From positions 5,430 through 69,429 of the forward strand of contig NZ_WBMS02000018.1 in assembly GCF_008923205.2 (NCBI RefSeq): 64,000 bases of DNA. The letters are read 5' to 3'. The notes beneath the pieces are model-generated. The model ran no database searches. It worked only from the letters and a program-made list of their open reading frames with translations, and was not told where the DNA came from. Positions 1 through 7,729 of this stretch are shown piece by piece (within the stretch, counting starts at the first letter, position 1; each line of letters opens with the position of its first letter). A program made the translations under genes and the position numbers. Origin of the DNA: Actinomadura physcomitrii. Its GTDB lineage: Bacteria; Actinomycetota; Actinomycetes; Streptosporangiales; Streptosporangiaceae.

Positions 1-362
1 CCCGCCTGGACCACCGCGCCGCCCGCCCGTCCGGCCCCCGCGCGCCGGTCCGCCTCGGCGCCGCCGCGGCAGCCCGGCTTCTCCAGGAACACCGGCAGGC
101 CGTTGGAGAGCAGCCGGGCCGCGACGGGCGCGTGCAGGTGGTTGGGGACGGCGACCACCGCCAGGTCCACGGTCGCCGGGTCGAGCTCGTCGACCGTCGC
201 GTGCGCGGCCGGCGCACCCGCCGCGGCGCGCGCGGCCGGGTCGGGGTCGACGACGGCGGTGACGGTGTAGCGCTCGTGCTCGTGCAGCCGGGGCAGCCAG
301 ATCTGGCGTCCCGCCCAGCCGAGCCCGACCAGGGCGACGCGAACGCGCGCGGGGCCGCTCAT
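1..362 (-). CDS. Gfo/Idh/MocA oxidoreductase, RifL-type (partial, 3' end off the left edge)
   Basis: The N-terminal 120 or so residues of an NAD(P)-dependent oxidoreductase are visible. The start reads MSGPARVRVALVGLGWAGRQ, a Rossmann glycine motif (GLGWAG). Further on come VVAVPNHLH and FLEKPG, the usual Gfo/Idh/MocA signatures for the dinucleotide edge and the EKP catalytic lysine. The ATG overlaps the stop of the AHBA synthase gene (ATGA), so the two are co-translated. In ansamycin clusters the oxidoreductase next to AHBA synthase (RifL) is thought to oxidise UDP-glucose for the kanosamine branch together with the RifK protein. Family assignment is firm. The RifL role rests on the neighbours. 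The C-terminal domain lies outside the window. Confidence 0.85.
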   Translation of the reverse strand, partial: MSGPARVRVALVGLGWAGRQIWLPRLHEHERYTVTAVVDPDPAARAAAGAPAAHATVDELDPATVDLAVVAVPNHLHAPVAARLLSNGLPVFLEKPGCRGGAEADRRAGAGRAGGAVVQA

Positions 363-1510
363 GCCGCCCTCACCGCGTCGGCCACGATCTCGGCGACCCG
401 GTGGATCTGGTCCTCGGTGCCGAGCAGCGTGCGGTGGTGCAGCCAGATCCCGTCGCCGGTGAGCGCCTCGGCGTTCGGGCAGCGCGCCGCCAGCTCCCCG
501 GCCGTCGCGTCCGGCGCGCCGGTCTCCCAGAAGGCGGCCGTGCGGTAGACGGCGCGGAACACCACGAAGGCGGGCACGCCGCGCGCCACGAGCGCGTCGA
601 CGAGCGCGTCGCGGCGCTCCCCCGCCAGCTCCGGTACCCGGAACATCGCCATGTAGTGCGGCACCCGGTCGGCGCGCGCGTCCCGCTCCTGGGGCACGAC
701 GCCCGGGATCTCGGCCAGGAGGCGGGCCAGCACGGGCGCGCGCCGCTCCCGCGTGTCGATCTGGTTGTCCAGGCGGCTCAGCTGGGCGCGCAGCACGGCG
801 GCGGAGAACTCGTTCAGGCGGAAGTTCGAGCCCGAGGTCCGGTGGTGGTAGCCGCGGTCGTCGCGCGGACGGCCGCAGCTATGCCGCAGGAAGCCCTCCT
901 CGTGGGAGTCGCGGTCGGGGAAGGTGACCGCGCCGCCCTCCCCCGCCGTCATGAGCTTGCCGTTCTGGAAGCTGTAGGCGGCGATCGTGCCGAACTCCCC
1001 CACCCGGCGGCCGTTCCAGCGGGCCCCGTGCGCGTGCGCGGCGTCCTGGACGAGCGGGACGCCGCTGTCGGCCGACAGCTTGGCCAGCGCGTCCATGTCG
1101 GCGAACTGCCCGGCGATGTGCACCGGCATGATCGCGCGGGTGCGCGGCCCGATCGCCGCCGCCGCGGCCGCCGCGTCCAGGTTGTACGTGCCGGGGTCGA
1201 CGTCCACCGGCACCGCGACCGCGCCGAGCCGCTGCACCGCCTGCGACGAGGAGATGAAGGTGAACGCCGGCACCAGGACCTCGTCGCCCGGGCCGACCCC
1301 GAGGACCTGCAGGGCCAGCTCCAGCGCGTGCGTGCCGTTCGTCACCGCGAGCGCGTGCGCGGCGCCCTCGTGCTCGGCGAACTCGCGCTCGAAGGCGTCG
1401 ACCTCGCCGCCGCCCATGCGCCACCACTGGCCCTGCTCCAGCGCGCGGGCCAGCCCCTCGCGTTCCCGCTCGTCGTACTGCGGCCACTCCGGCAATCCGA
1501 TATCACTCAC
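359..1510 (-). CDS. rifK: 3-amino-5-hydroxybenzoate (AHBA) synthase, RifK-type
   Basis: This PLP enzyme of the DegT/DnrJ/EryC1 fold aromatises aminodehydroshikimate to AHBA, and in the RifK family it also acts as the transaminase forming UDP-kanosamine. About 383 residues, the usual length. Hallmarks are EQGQWWRMGGGEVDAFEREF near residues 25-44, TNGTHALELALQV, PAFTFISSSQAVQRLGAV, the PLP-contacting QDAAHAHGARW (about 155-165), the Schiff-base lysine in SFQNGKLMTAGEGGAV (about K185), and LRHSCGRPRDD. These match rifamycin RifK closely from memory. I chose the GTG at 1510 because it gives the family N-terminus (SDIGLPEWPQYD) and has GGAGGG 11 nt upstream. In-frame ATGs at 1552 and 1534 would add residues not expected in the family. 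It is transcribed divergently from the dehydratase gene. Confidence 0.95.
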   Translation of the reverse strand: MSDIGLPEWPQYDEREREGLARALEQGQWWRMGGGEVDAFEREFAEHEGAAHALAVTNGTHALELALQVLGVGPGDEVLVPAFTFISSSQAVQRLGAVAVPVDVDPGTYNLDAAAAAAAIGPRTRAIMPVHIAGQFADMDALAKLSADSGVPLVQDAAHAHGARWNGRRVGEFGTIAAYSFQNGKLMTAGEGGAVTFPDRDSHEEGFLRHSCGRPRDDRGYHHRTSGSNFRLNEFSAAVLRAQLSRLDNQIDTRERRAPVLARLLAEIPGVVPQERDARADRVPHYMAMFRVPELAGERRDALVDALVARGVPAFVVFRAVYRTAAFWETGAPDATAGELAARCPNAEALTGDGIWLHHRTLLGTEDQIHRVAEIVADAVRAA

Positions 1511-1686
1511 GTGCTCCACATCCCTCCGCGTCATGCGCTCCGGCCGTTCCACAAAGCGTCCCCAGCGGGGATTTCATCGGCACGGTACCCAAGCGAGGAG
1601 GGCATTTCCCATCCCCTATCGCACCCCCTATATTTCCCTTACTCGAATGTCGCGCAGAGATTCCGCGCACCAAATGCGAAGCGCAT

Positions 1687-1696
1687 GTTATATAAC
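1687..1696. promoter_or_regulatory. palindromic -10-like element in the divergent AHBA promoter region
   Basis: The 193-bp gap between the divergent AHBA synthase and dehydratase genes is much richer in A+T than its surroundings. It contains the perfect palindrome GTTATATAAC. Its TATAAC half ends 7 nt before the GTG start of the plus-strand gene, and no Shine-Dalgarno sequence is present, which suggests a leaderless transcript beginning at or next to the GTG. I see no convincing -35 hexamer. The symmetry would allow use by the minus-strand gene too. Confidence 0.4.
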
Positions 1697-1703
1697 GGCG
1701 GTC

Positions 1704-2135
1704 GTGCAGTTGCTTTTGCTGAACGGACCGAATCTCGGGATTCTCGGGCGCCGGGAGCCGGAGATCTACGGGACCGACACCCTGGCCGACGTCGAGACGG
1801 CCGTCCGCGCGGAGGTGGCGGCGCGCGGCTGGGAGGTGGTGGCGGTGCAGCGCGAGTCGGAGGGCGCGCTGATCGAGACGTTGCACGGCCGGTGGGACAC
1901 CGTGGGCGCGATCGTGAACCCGGGCGCGCTGATGATCGCCGGCTGGGGGCTGCGGGACGCGCTGGCCGCCTACCCGCGCCCGTGGATCGAGGTGCACCTG
2001 TCGAACGTGTGGGCGCGCGAGTCGTTCCGCCACGAGTCGGTGCTGGCCCCGGTGGCCGACGGGGTGATCGTCGGGCTCGGTTCGCTCGGCTACCGGCTCG
2101 CCGCCCGGGCCCTGCTCGCGCTGGTGCCGGAATGA
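1704..2135 (+). CDS. rifJ: aminodehydroquinate dehydratase homologue (type II dehydroquinase), RifJ-type
   Basis: A 143-residue type II dehydroquinase. In the AHBA pathway this family dehydrates 5-amino-5-deoxy-dehydroquinate to aminodehydroshikimate. LLLLNGPNLGILGRREPEIYG carries the Asn, Arg and catalytic Tyr of the active-site lid, and IEVHLSNVWARESFRHES holds the catalytic His and the C-terminal Arg pair. The third canonical segment, NPGAxTHxSxALRDAL, reads NPGALMIAGWGLRDAL, so the family His and Ser are missing. That is unusual and could alter activity. The GTG start has no ribosome-binding site (possible leaderless start). Its stop overlaps the following kinase start in ATGA. Family is clear and pathway role comes from context. 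Confidence 0.88.
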   Translation: MQLLLLNGPNLGILGRREPEIYGTDTLADVETAVRAEVAARGWEVVAVQRESEGALIETLHGRWDTVGAIVNPGALMIAGWGLRDALAAYPRPWIEVHLSNVWARESFRHESVLAPVADGVIVGLGSLGYRLAARALLALVPE

Positions 2136-3019
2136 CCCGCCTCGGGATCGACGTCGGCGGGACCAAGGTCGCGCTGCGGCTGGCCGGCGCGCACCGGCCG
2201 CCGCGCGACGCCGCGTTCCGCTGGCCGGCGCCGGCGGACCCCGCCGCGGACTGGGCGGCCCTGGCCGGGGAGGTGGCGCGGCTGCGCGCCCGAGCGGACC
2301 CGCCGATCGCGGCGGTCGGGGTCGCGCTGCCCGCCGCCGTCGACTCGGCCGGGCGCGTCACCGCCTGGCCCGGCCGCCCCGCCTGGGTCGGGCTCGACGT
2401 GGGGGCGCGGCTGCGCGCCCTGTTCCCGGGCGCCGCCGTGCGCTGGGCCGACGACGGCGACGTGGCGGCGCTCGCGGAGGCCGAACGGGCGGGAGCGCGG
2501 AGCGCGGTGTACCTCGGCGTCGGCACGGGCGTCGGCGGCGGCGCCGTGCTGGACGGCCGGCCGGTGCCCGGATGCGAGGCCGGCCACCTGGTCGTCGACC
2601 GGTCGGCGCGGGAGGAGCGGTGCGACTGCGGCCGGTTCGGCTGCGTCCAGGCCGCCGCCTCCGGTCCCGCGATCCTCCGGCGGGCGACCCGGCTGCGGGG
2701 CTCGCCCGTCCCGTTCACCGGGCTCCGCGACGGGCTGGCGGACGGGGCCCGGTGGGCGGCGGCCGCGCTGGAGCCGGCCTGGGACGCGCTCGCGGCCGCC
2801 GTCACGGGCCTCGGCGAACTCCTGCATCCCGAGATCGCCGTGATCGGCGGCGGCGTCGCCGCGGGGCTGCCGGGCTTCACCGAGGCGGTCGCCGAGCGCG
2901 TAGCGGGATACGCCCGTCCCGGGTACGCGGCCCCGCCGGTGCGGCCCGCGGCGCTGGGCGCGCTGTCGTCGCTGCACGGAGCACTGCTGCTGGCCGAGCG
3001 GGGAGGAGGCCCGGCGTGA
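2132..3019 (+). CDS. rifN: ROK-family sugar kinase, kanosamine kinase (RifN-type)
   Basis: A 295-residue ROK kinase. It has the N-terminal phosphate-binding loop GIDVGGTKVAL (residues 5-15), the GVGTGVGGGAVLDG segment (about 130-143), a GCEAGHLVVD motif with the zinc-ligand His, and the zinc-binding cluster CDCGRFGCVQ. In AHBA clusters this enzyme phosphorylates kanosamine to kanosamine 6-phosphate, which feeds the aminoshikimate pathway. It overlaps the genes on both sides (ATGA at the start, GTGA at the end), so it belongs to one translationally coupled block. A glucokinase-like activity cannot be excluded from sequence alone, but the location makes kanosamine the likely substrate. Confidence 0.9.
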   Translation: MTRLGIDVGGTKVALRLAGAHRPPRDAAFRWPAPADPAADWAALAGEVARLRARADPPIAAVGVALPAAVDSAGRVTAWPGRPAWVGLDVGARLRALFPGAAVRWADDGDVAALAEAERAGARSAVYLGVGTGVGGGAVLDGRPVPGCEAGHLVVDRSAREERCDCGRFGCVQAAASGPAILRRATRLRGSPVPFTGLRDGLADGARWAAAALEPAWDALAAAVTGLGELLHPEIAVIGGGVAAGLPGFTEAVAERVAGYARPGYAAPPVRPAALGALSSLHGALLLAERGGGPA

Positions 3020-4065
3020 CCGGACGGGATGAGGGGACGGCCACGACTTCGCGATGCGTGGAAGTCGCCTTGGGCGAGCGTTCCTACCAGGTGCGCATCG
3101 GCGCAGGGGTGCGCGCCGCGCTTCCCGGCGTCATCGCCGGCATCGGAGCGAGGCGGGCCGTGGTCGTCTCGGCCAGGCCGGAGGAGTGGACACCGGATCC
3201 CGGGGTGCCGGCCACGGTGCTCCCCGTGCGCGACGGCGAGACCGGCAAGACGCTGTCGCAGGTGGAGGAGCTGTGCCGGCGCTTCGCCGATCTCGGGCTG
3301 ACCCGGTCGGACGCGGTCGTGTCGTGCGGCGGAGGCACCGTCACCGACCTGGTGGGCCTCGCGGCGGCGCTCTACCACCGGGGCGTCCCGGTCGTGCATC
3401 TGCCGACCTCGCTGCTGGCGCAGGTGGACGCGAGCGTCGGCGGCAAGACGGCGGTGAACCTGCCGCACGGCAAGAACCTCGTCGGAACGTACTGGCAGCC
3501 GCGCGCGGTCCTCTGCGACACCGACTACCTCGCGACCCTCCCCCGCCGCGAGTGGACCAACGGGTACGGGGAGATCGCGCGCTGCCACTTCATCGGCGCG
3601 CCCGGCCTGCACGGGCGTCCGGTGGACGAGCAGATCGCGGCGAGCGTGGCGCTCAAGGCGTCGGTCGTGGCCGCCGACGAGCGCGACGCGGGCCGGCGCC
3701 ACCTGCTCAACTACGGGCACACGCTGGGCCACGCGCTCGAACGCGCCACCGGCTACCGGCTGCGGCACGGGGAGGCCGTCGCGATCGGCACGGTCTACGC
3801 GGGGCGGCTCGCCGGCCGGCTCGGCCGAATCGGTCCCGCCCGCGTCGCCGAGCACCATGCCGTCGTCGCCGCCTTCGGGCTCCCGACCGGCCTGCCCGAG
3901 GACGCCGGCCGGGACGCGCTCATGCGCCTGATGCGGCTGGACAAGAAGGCCGCGGACGGGCTCGCGTTCGTGCTGGACGGCCCGCGCGGCGCCGAGCTGG
4001 TGACGGGCGTGCCGGGATCCGAGGCCGCCGCCGCGCTCGCGGAGATGCCGGTCGGGGAGGGCTGA
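3016..4065 (+). CDS. rifG: 5-deoxy-5-amino-3-dehydroquinate synthase, RifG-type
   Basis: A 349-residue dehydroquinate synthase homologue that cyclises aminoDAHP to aminodehydroquinate, using NAD+ and a divalent metal. The NAD-binding GGGTVTDLVGLAAALYHRG and the HLPTSLLAQVDASVGGKTAVN motif are intact. So are metal ligands in LLNYGHTLGHALE and RHGEAVAIG. The diagnostic feature is NGYGEIARCHFIGA where ordinary dehydroquinate synthases have a GLAEVIKYGLI-like segment. This replacement of the Glu-Val-Ile-Lys stretch marks the amino-specific branch in ansamycin clusters. Starts at GTG overlapping the kinase stop (GTGA), and only one base separates it from the next gene. Confidence 0.93.
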   Translation: MTGRDEGTATTSRCVEVALGERSYQVRIGAGVRAALPGVIAGIGARRAVVVSARPEEWTPDPGVPATVLPVRDGETGKTLSQVEELCRRFADLGLTRSDAVVSCGGGTVTDLVGLAAALYHRGVPVVHLPTSLLAQVDASVGGKTAVNLPHGKNLVGTYWQPRAVLCDTDYLATLPRREWTNGYGEIARCHFIGAPGLHGRPVDEQIAASVALKASVVAADERDAGRRHLLNYGHTLGHALERATGYRLRHGEAVAIGTVYAGRLAGRLGRIGPARVAEHHAVVAAFGLPTGLPEDAGRDALMRLMRLDKKAADGLAFVLDGPRGAELVTGVPGSEAAAALAEMPVGEG

Positions 4066-4066
4066 C

Positions 4067-4864
4067 ATGGGGCGCATCACCGGCACCACCCGGCTGCTGG
4101 CCGTCCTCGGCGATCCGGTCGAGCAGGTGCGGGCCCCGGCGCTGGTCAACCCGCTGCTGGACCGGCTCGGCCGGGACGCGGTCCTGGTCCCGATGCGCGT
4201 CCGGCCGGCGGACCTCGCCCCGGTGGTGGACGGGCTGCGGCGCGTCGGCAACCTGGACGGCCTGCTGGTCACCGTGCCGCACAAGATCGAGATCTGCCGG
4301 CACGCCGACGTGCTGGCCCCGGCGGCCGCGTTCACCGGCAGCGCCAACGCCCTGCGCCGCGAACCGGACGGCCGCTGGCACGCCGACAACTTCGACGGCG
4401 TCGGCTTCGTCCGCGGGCTGCGCGCGTGCGGCCACGACCCGGAAGGCCGGCGCGTCGCGCTGGTGGGCGCGGGCGGAGCGGGCGCCGCGCTCGCGGCGGC
4501 GCTGCTGGAGAACGGGGCGGCCCGCCTGTCGGTCTGCGACACCGACGCCGAACGCCTCGGCGCGCTGCTCGCCCGCCTCGCTGATCGCTGGCCGGGCCGG
4601 GCGGCCGGCTCGGCCGTCCCCCGGGTCGGGGACGCGGACATCGCCGTCAACGCCACGCCTCTCGGAATGCGCGCGGGCGACCCGCTGCCCTTCGACCCCG
4701 CGCTGGTGCCGCCGGACGGCGTGGTCGCCGACATCGTCATGAGCCCCGCCGAGACGCCGCTGCTGCGGGCGGCGGCCGCGCTCGGGCGCGCGGTCCATCA
4801 CGGATCCCACACGCTCGATCACCAGCTGGAGTGCTACGCGGCCTACTTCGGCCTCGCGGGTTGA
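4067..4864 (+). CDS. rifI: aminoquinate/shikimate dehydrogenase-like protein, RifI-type
   Basis: A 265-residue shikimate/quinate 5-dehydrogenase family protein. The substrate loop is LLVTVPHKIEICRHAD, containing the catalytic Lys of the TxPxK motif. DNFDGVGFVRGL carries the substrate-binding Asp. The NAD(P) glycine motif is VALVGAGGAGAAL near residue 130, followed by INATPLGM-like VNATPLGMRAGD. In AHBA clusters RifI acts on the aminoquinate/aminoshikimate side of the pathway and is considered accessory. It follows aminodehydroquinate synthase after one base, the last gene of the plus-strand AHBA operon. Functional naming is by position. The fold is certain. Confidence 0.88.
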   Translation: MGRITGTTRLLAVLGDPVEQVRAPALVNPLLDRLGRDAVLVPMRVRPADLAPVVDGLRRVGNLDGLLVTVPHKIEICRHADVLAPAAAFTGSANALRREPDGRWHADNFDGVGFVRGLRACGHDPEGRRVALVGAGGAGAALAAALLENGAARLSVCDTDAERLGALLARLADRWPGRAAGSAVPRVGDADIAVNATPLGMRAGDPLPFDPALVPPDGVVADIVMSPAETPLLRAAAALGRAVHHGSHTLDHQLECYAAYFGLAG

Positions 4865-4870
4865 CCACCA

Positions 4871-4898
4871 TTGCAAGTAATACAGATAGAATTAGTAT
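4871..4898 (+). promoter_or_regulatory. candidate promoter of the SARP regulator
   Basis: The short AT-rich gap after the AHBA operon contains TTGCAA, a 16-nt spacer and TAGTAT, a plausible vegetative promoter ending about 40 nt before the TTG start of the regulator. No terminator hairpin separates it from the AHBA operon, so read-through is also possible. Confidence 0.4.
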
Positions 4899-4939
4899 GA
4901 AATACCCGCCATGACGAGACGGTCGACAGGGGGACCCCC

Positions 4940-7729
4940 TTGCGATTCAGCCTGCTCGGTCCGCTGGAGGTGGTGCGGGAAGGCCGGCCCGTCCCGCTCG
5001 GAGGGGTCAACCAGCGCGCGGTGCTGGGCTACCTGCTCCTGCACGCCGGGACCGTGGTGTCCACCGGCGACCTCATCCGCGCCCTGTGGCACGATCCCGT
5101 GCCGCCCACCGCGCGCAAGATGGTGCAGAACGCCGTCGCCGGAGTGCGCCGCGCGCTGCCCGCCGACGGTTCCTGCACGCTGGAGACCGCCTCGCCCGGA
5201 TACCTGCTCCGCCTCGACCCCGGCCTCATCGACGCCACCCGTTTCCGCACGCTGCTGGAGCGCGGCCGCGCCGACTTCCGCGCGCAGGCATGGGAGCCGG
5301 CGGCCCGGCGTCTCCGCGAGGCCATCGCGCTGTGGCGCGGCCCCGCGCTGGCCGACGTCATCGAGTCCGTCACCGCGTGGCCCGAGCTGACGGTGCTGGA
5401 AGAGGCGCGGCTCGCCGCGCTGGAGGACTGCTTCGAGGCCGAACTCGCCCTCGGCCGCCACCACGAGCTGATCGGCGAGATGACGTCCCTGGCCGACGAG
5501 GAGCCCGCCCGCGAGCGGCTGTGCGGCCTGCTGATGCTGGCGCTCTACCGAGGCGGGCGCCAGCGCGAGGCCCTCGCGGTCTACCAGGAGCTCCGCCACG
5601 TCCTGCGGGACGGCTTCGGGCTGGACCCCGGTCCCGAGCTCAGGCGGATGGAACGCGACATTCTGAACCAGGACCCGCGGCTCGCCCTCGCGCGGGGGAC
5701 GGCGCCCGGTAGGGCGACCGGCCCCCTTCCGGAACCCGCCGCTCCCGGCGCGGCGGGTGCGGAGAGCACAGCGGGTGCGGAGAGCGCGGCGGACCGCCCC
5801 GCGACCGCGCCGCCGTCCAGGACGCCCTGCGGCCGAACCGCCGACGCGCGCGACCGGCTCCCCGGCGGCGGCCGCGCCGGCGACGCCGGGCGTCCCGTCT
5901 CCGAGCGCAAGCGGGCGAGCGTCCTGCTGGTGCGCACCCGCGTGGACGCGGCGCACGGCTCGTCCGAGTGCGTCGACGAGACGCTCGACGATCTTGCCCG
6001 GATCATCGCCGAGGAGGCCCGCCGCTTCGGCGGGGCCGTCCGCGAGACGCTCGGCTCGGTCCGCCCCGTGCTGTTCGGCTTTCCGCGCTCGCACGAGGAC
6101 GACCCGGAGCGCGCCGTCCGCGCGGCCCGCGCCATCCGCGCGCGGGTCGCCGACCGCGTCGCGGCTTTCCTCGGCGTCCGGATAGCCGTCGCCACCGGCG
6201 ACGTCCTCGCGACCTACCGGGACGAGCACGACCCCTCTCCCGCGCAGCTGGCGGGGACGGTGCCGCACTCCGCCGAGCGGCTGCTGGCCCACGCGCCGCC
6301 CGGCGGTATCCGGGTCTGCCCCGTGACCGCCCGCGCCGCCGGCCTGCACGCCGCCGCGCCGGAGGACGACCCGGCCGGCGGCGTGCCCGTCGCCCCAGGG
6401 CACGGACCGCTGCCGTGGACACCCGTCCCGGCGCACTCCGGTCCGCCGGTCGGCCGGGACCGGGACCTGGAGATCCTCCGCGGCCTGCTCGGCGACGTGC
6501 GCCGCAGGCAGCGCCCGCACCTGGTCACCGTCCTCGGCGAGCCCGGCATCGGCAAGAGCCGCCTGATGGCCGAGTTCGCCGCGGACGTCCCCGGATCCGT
6601 CCTCGTCGGCCGCACGCCGCCCTACGCGGGCGGGGTCTTCGACCCGCTCGCCGACGCGGTGCGGTCGCGGCCGGACGGCGCCGAGACGGCCCGGCTGATC
6701 GAGCGCCTCCCCGCGGAGGCCGGAGCCGCCGCCTGGCGCCGGCACGTCGCCGACCTCGCGCTGGACGGCCCCCTCACGATCGTCCTGGAGGACCTGCACC
6801 GCGCCGGCACGGCCCTCCTCGACCAGGTCGAGGACCTGACCGAGCAGCTCGCCCGGGTGCCGGTCCTCATCGTGGCGACGGCCCGGCCCGAACTGCGGCA
6901 GCGCAGGACGCGCTGGGGCTGCGGCAAGCGCGACGTCACCACGCTCACGCTGGACCCGCTGCCCGACGATGAGGTCCGCGCGCTCCTGCCCCGGCCCGCC
7001 GACCCCGTGCTGCTCACGCTGGTCGGCGGCAACCCGCGGCACGCCGAGGAGTACGCGCGGGCCGTGCGCGGGGACGCCGGTGACGCCTCCGACGGCGCCT
7101 ACGACGGCGCGCCCGTCCCCGGGCCGCTGCGCGCCCTCATCGCCGCCCGGATCGACACGCTGCCGCTCCCGGAACGGGCCGTCCTGCGGGACGCCACCAC
7201 CTTCCCTGAGAGCGGCTTCCGGGCCGAGGGCGTGGCCGCCGTCTCCGCCCGCACGACCGAGGAGACCGCCGAGGCCCTGCACGCCCTGGAGCGCAAGGAC
7301 TTCCTCGTCCGGCGGCCTCCGGACCGCTCCGGCGCGCCGGAGTACGCCATCCGGCAGCCGCTCCTCCGCGAGGTCGCCCACGCCCAGCTGCCGCGCAGCC
7401 AGCGGATCGCCCGGCACCGGCGCGCGATCGACTGGGTCGGCACGCTGCCCGCGGACCAGGCCGACCTGCTCGTCCACCACTACCGGCTCCTGGTGGTCCT
7501 CAACTCGCCCGACCTGGCCCACGACGCGGCGCGGCAGGCCCATCACGCGCTGCTCGCCGCCGAGCGCCGGGCGGCCGCGGCGGGCGCCCACGAGGCCGCC
7601 GCCCGGTGCCGGCGCGCCGCCCACGACCTGCGCCGGGGGCGCGCTCGCGGCGCACCGTCCTGGGCCGCCGCGTTCCACCTGCCGCCGTCCCGGCGCGTGG
7701 ACGGCTCACCGGTCGCCACCTACCGCTGA
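4940..7729 (+). CDS. SARP-family transcriptional regulator with AAA ATPase region
   Basis: A 929-residue pathway-specific activator type. Residues 1-90 form the OmpR-like winged helix (MRFSLLGPLEVV, GGVNQRAVLGYLLLHAG). About 95-250 form the bacterial transcriptional activation domain. About 315-460 resemble a class III nucleotidyl cyclase, but the metal-binding aspartates are gone (TLGSVRPVLFGFP instead of a GDG-type turn), so it is probably a pseudo-cyclase. From about 505 there is an AAA/STAND module with Walker A in VLGEPGIGKSRLM (about 530) and Walker B-like LTIVLEDLH. No C-terminal LuxR helix-turn-helix is visible. The TTG start is supported by AGGGGG 7 nt upstream. Likely controls the adjacent AHBA-type cluster. 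The last bases overlap the convergent MFS gene. Confidence 0.88.
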   Translation: MRFSLLGPLEVVREGRPVPLGGVNQRAVLGYLLLHAGTVVSTGDLIRALWHDPVPPTARKMVQNAVAGVRRALPADGSCTLETASPGYLLRLDPGLIDATRFRTLLERGRADFRAQAWEPAARRLREAIALWRGPALADVIESVTAWPELTVLEEARLAALEDCFEAELALGRHHELIGEMTSLADEEPARERLCGLLMLALYRGGRQREALAVYQELRHVLRDGFGLDPGPELRRMERDILNQDPRLALARGTAPGRATGPLPEPAAPGAAGAESTAGAESAADRPATAPPSRTPCGRTADARDRLPGGGRAGDAGRPVSERKRASVLLVRTRVDAAHGSSECVDETLDDLARIIAEEARRFGGAVRETLGSVRPVLFGFPRSHEDDPERAVRAARAIRARVADRVAAFLGVRIAVATGDVLATYRDEHDPSPAQLAGTVPHSAERLLAHAPPGGIRVCPVTARAAGLHAAAPEDDPAGGVPVAPGHGPLPWTPVPAHSGPPVGRDRDLEILRGLLGDVRRRQRPHLVTVLGEPGIGKSRLMAEFAADVPGSVLVGRTPPYAGGVFDPLADAVRSRPDGAETARLIERLPAEAGAAAWRRHVADLALDGPLTIVLEDLHRAGTALLDQVEDLTEQLARVPVLIVATARPELRQRRTRWGCGKRDVTTLTLDPLPDDEVRALLPRPADPVLLTLVGGNPRHAEEYARAVRGDAGDASDGAYDGAPVPGPLRALIAARIDTLPLPERAVLRDATTFPESGFRAEGVAAVSARTTEETAEALHALERKDFLVRRPPDRSGAPEYAIRQPLLREVAHAQLPRSQRIARHRRAIDWVGTLPADQADLLVHHYRLLVVLNSPDLAHDAARQAHHALLAAERRAAAAGAHEAAARCRRAAHDLRRGRARGAPSWAAAFHLPPSRRVDGSPVATYR

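Noticed and set aside
401-3019. Long open frames opposite to or overlapping the AHBA genes (and similar long frames across the whole window)
   Set aside because: They are Arg/Ala/Gly/Pro-rich translations of high-GC coding DNA in wrong frames and carry no domain motif.
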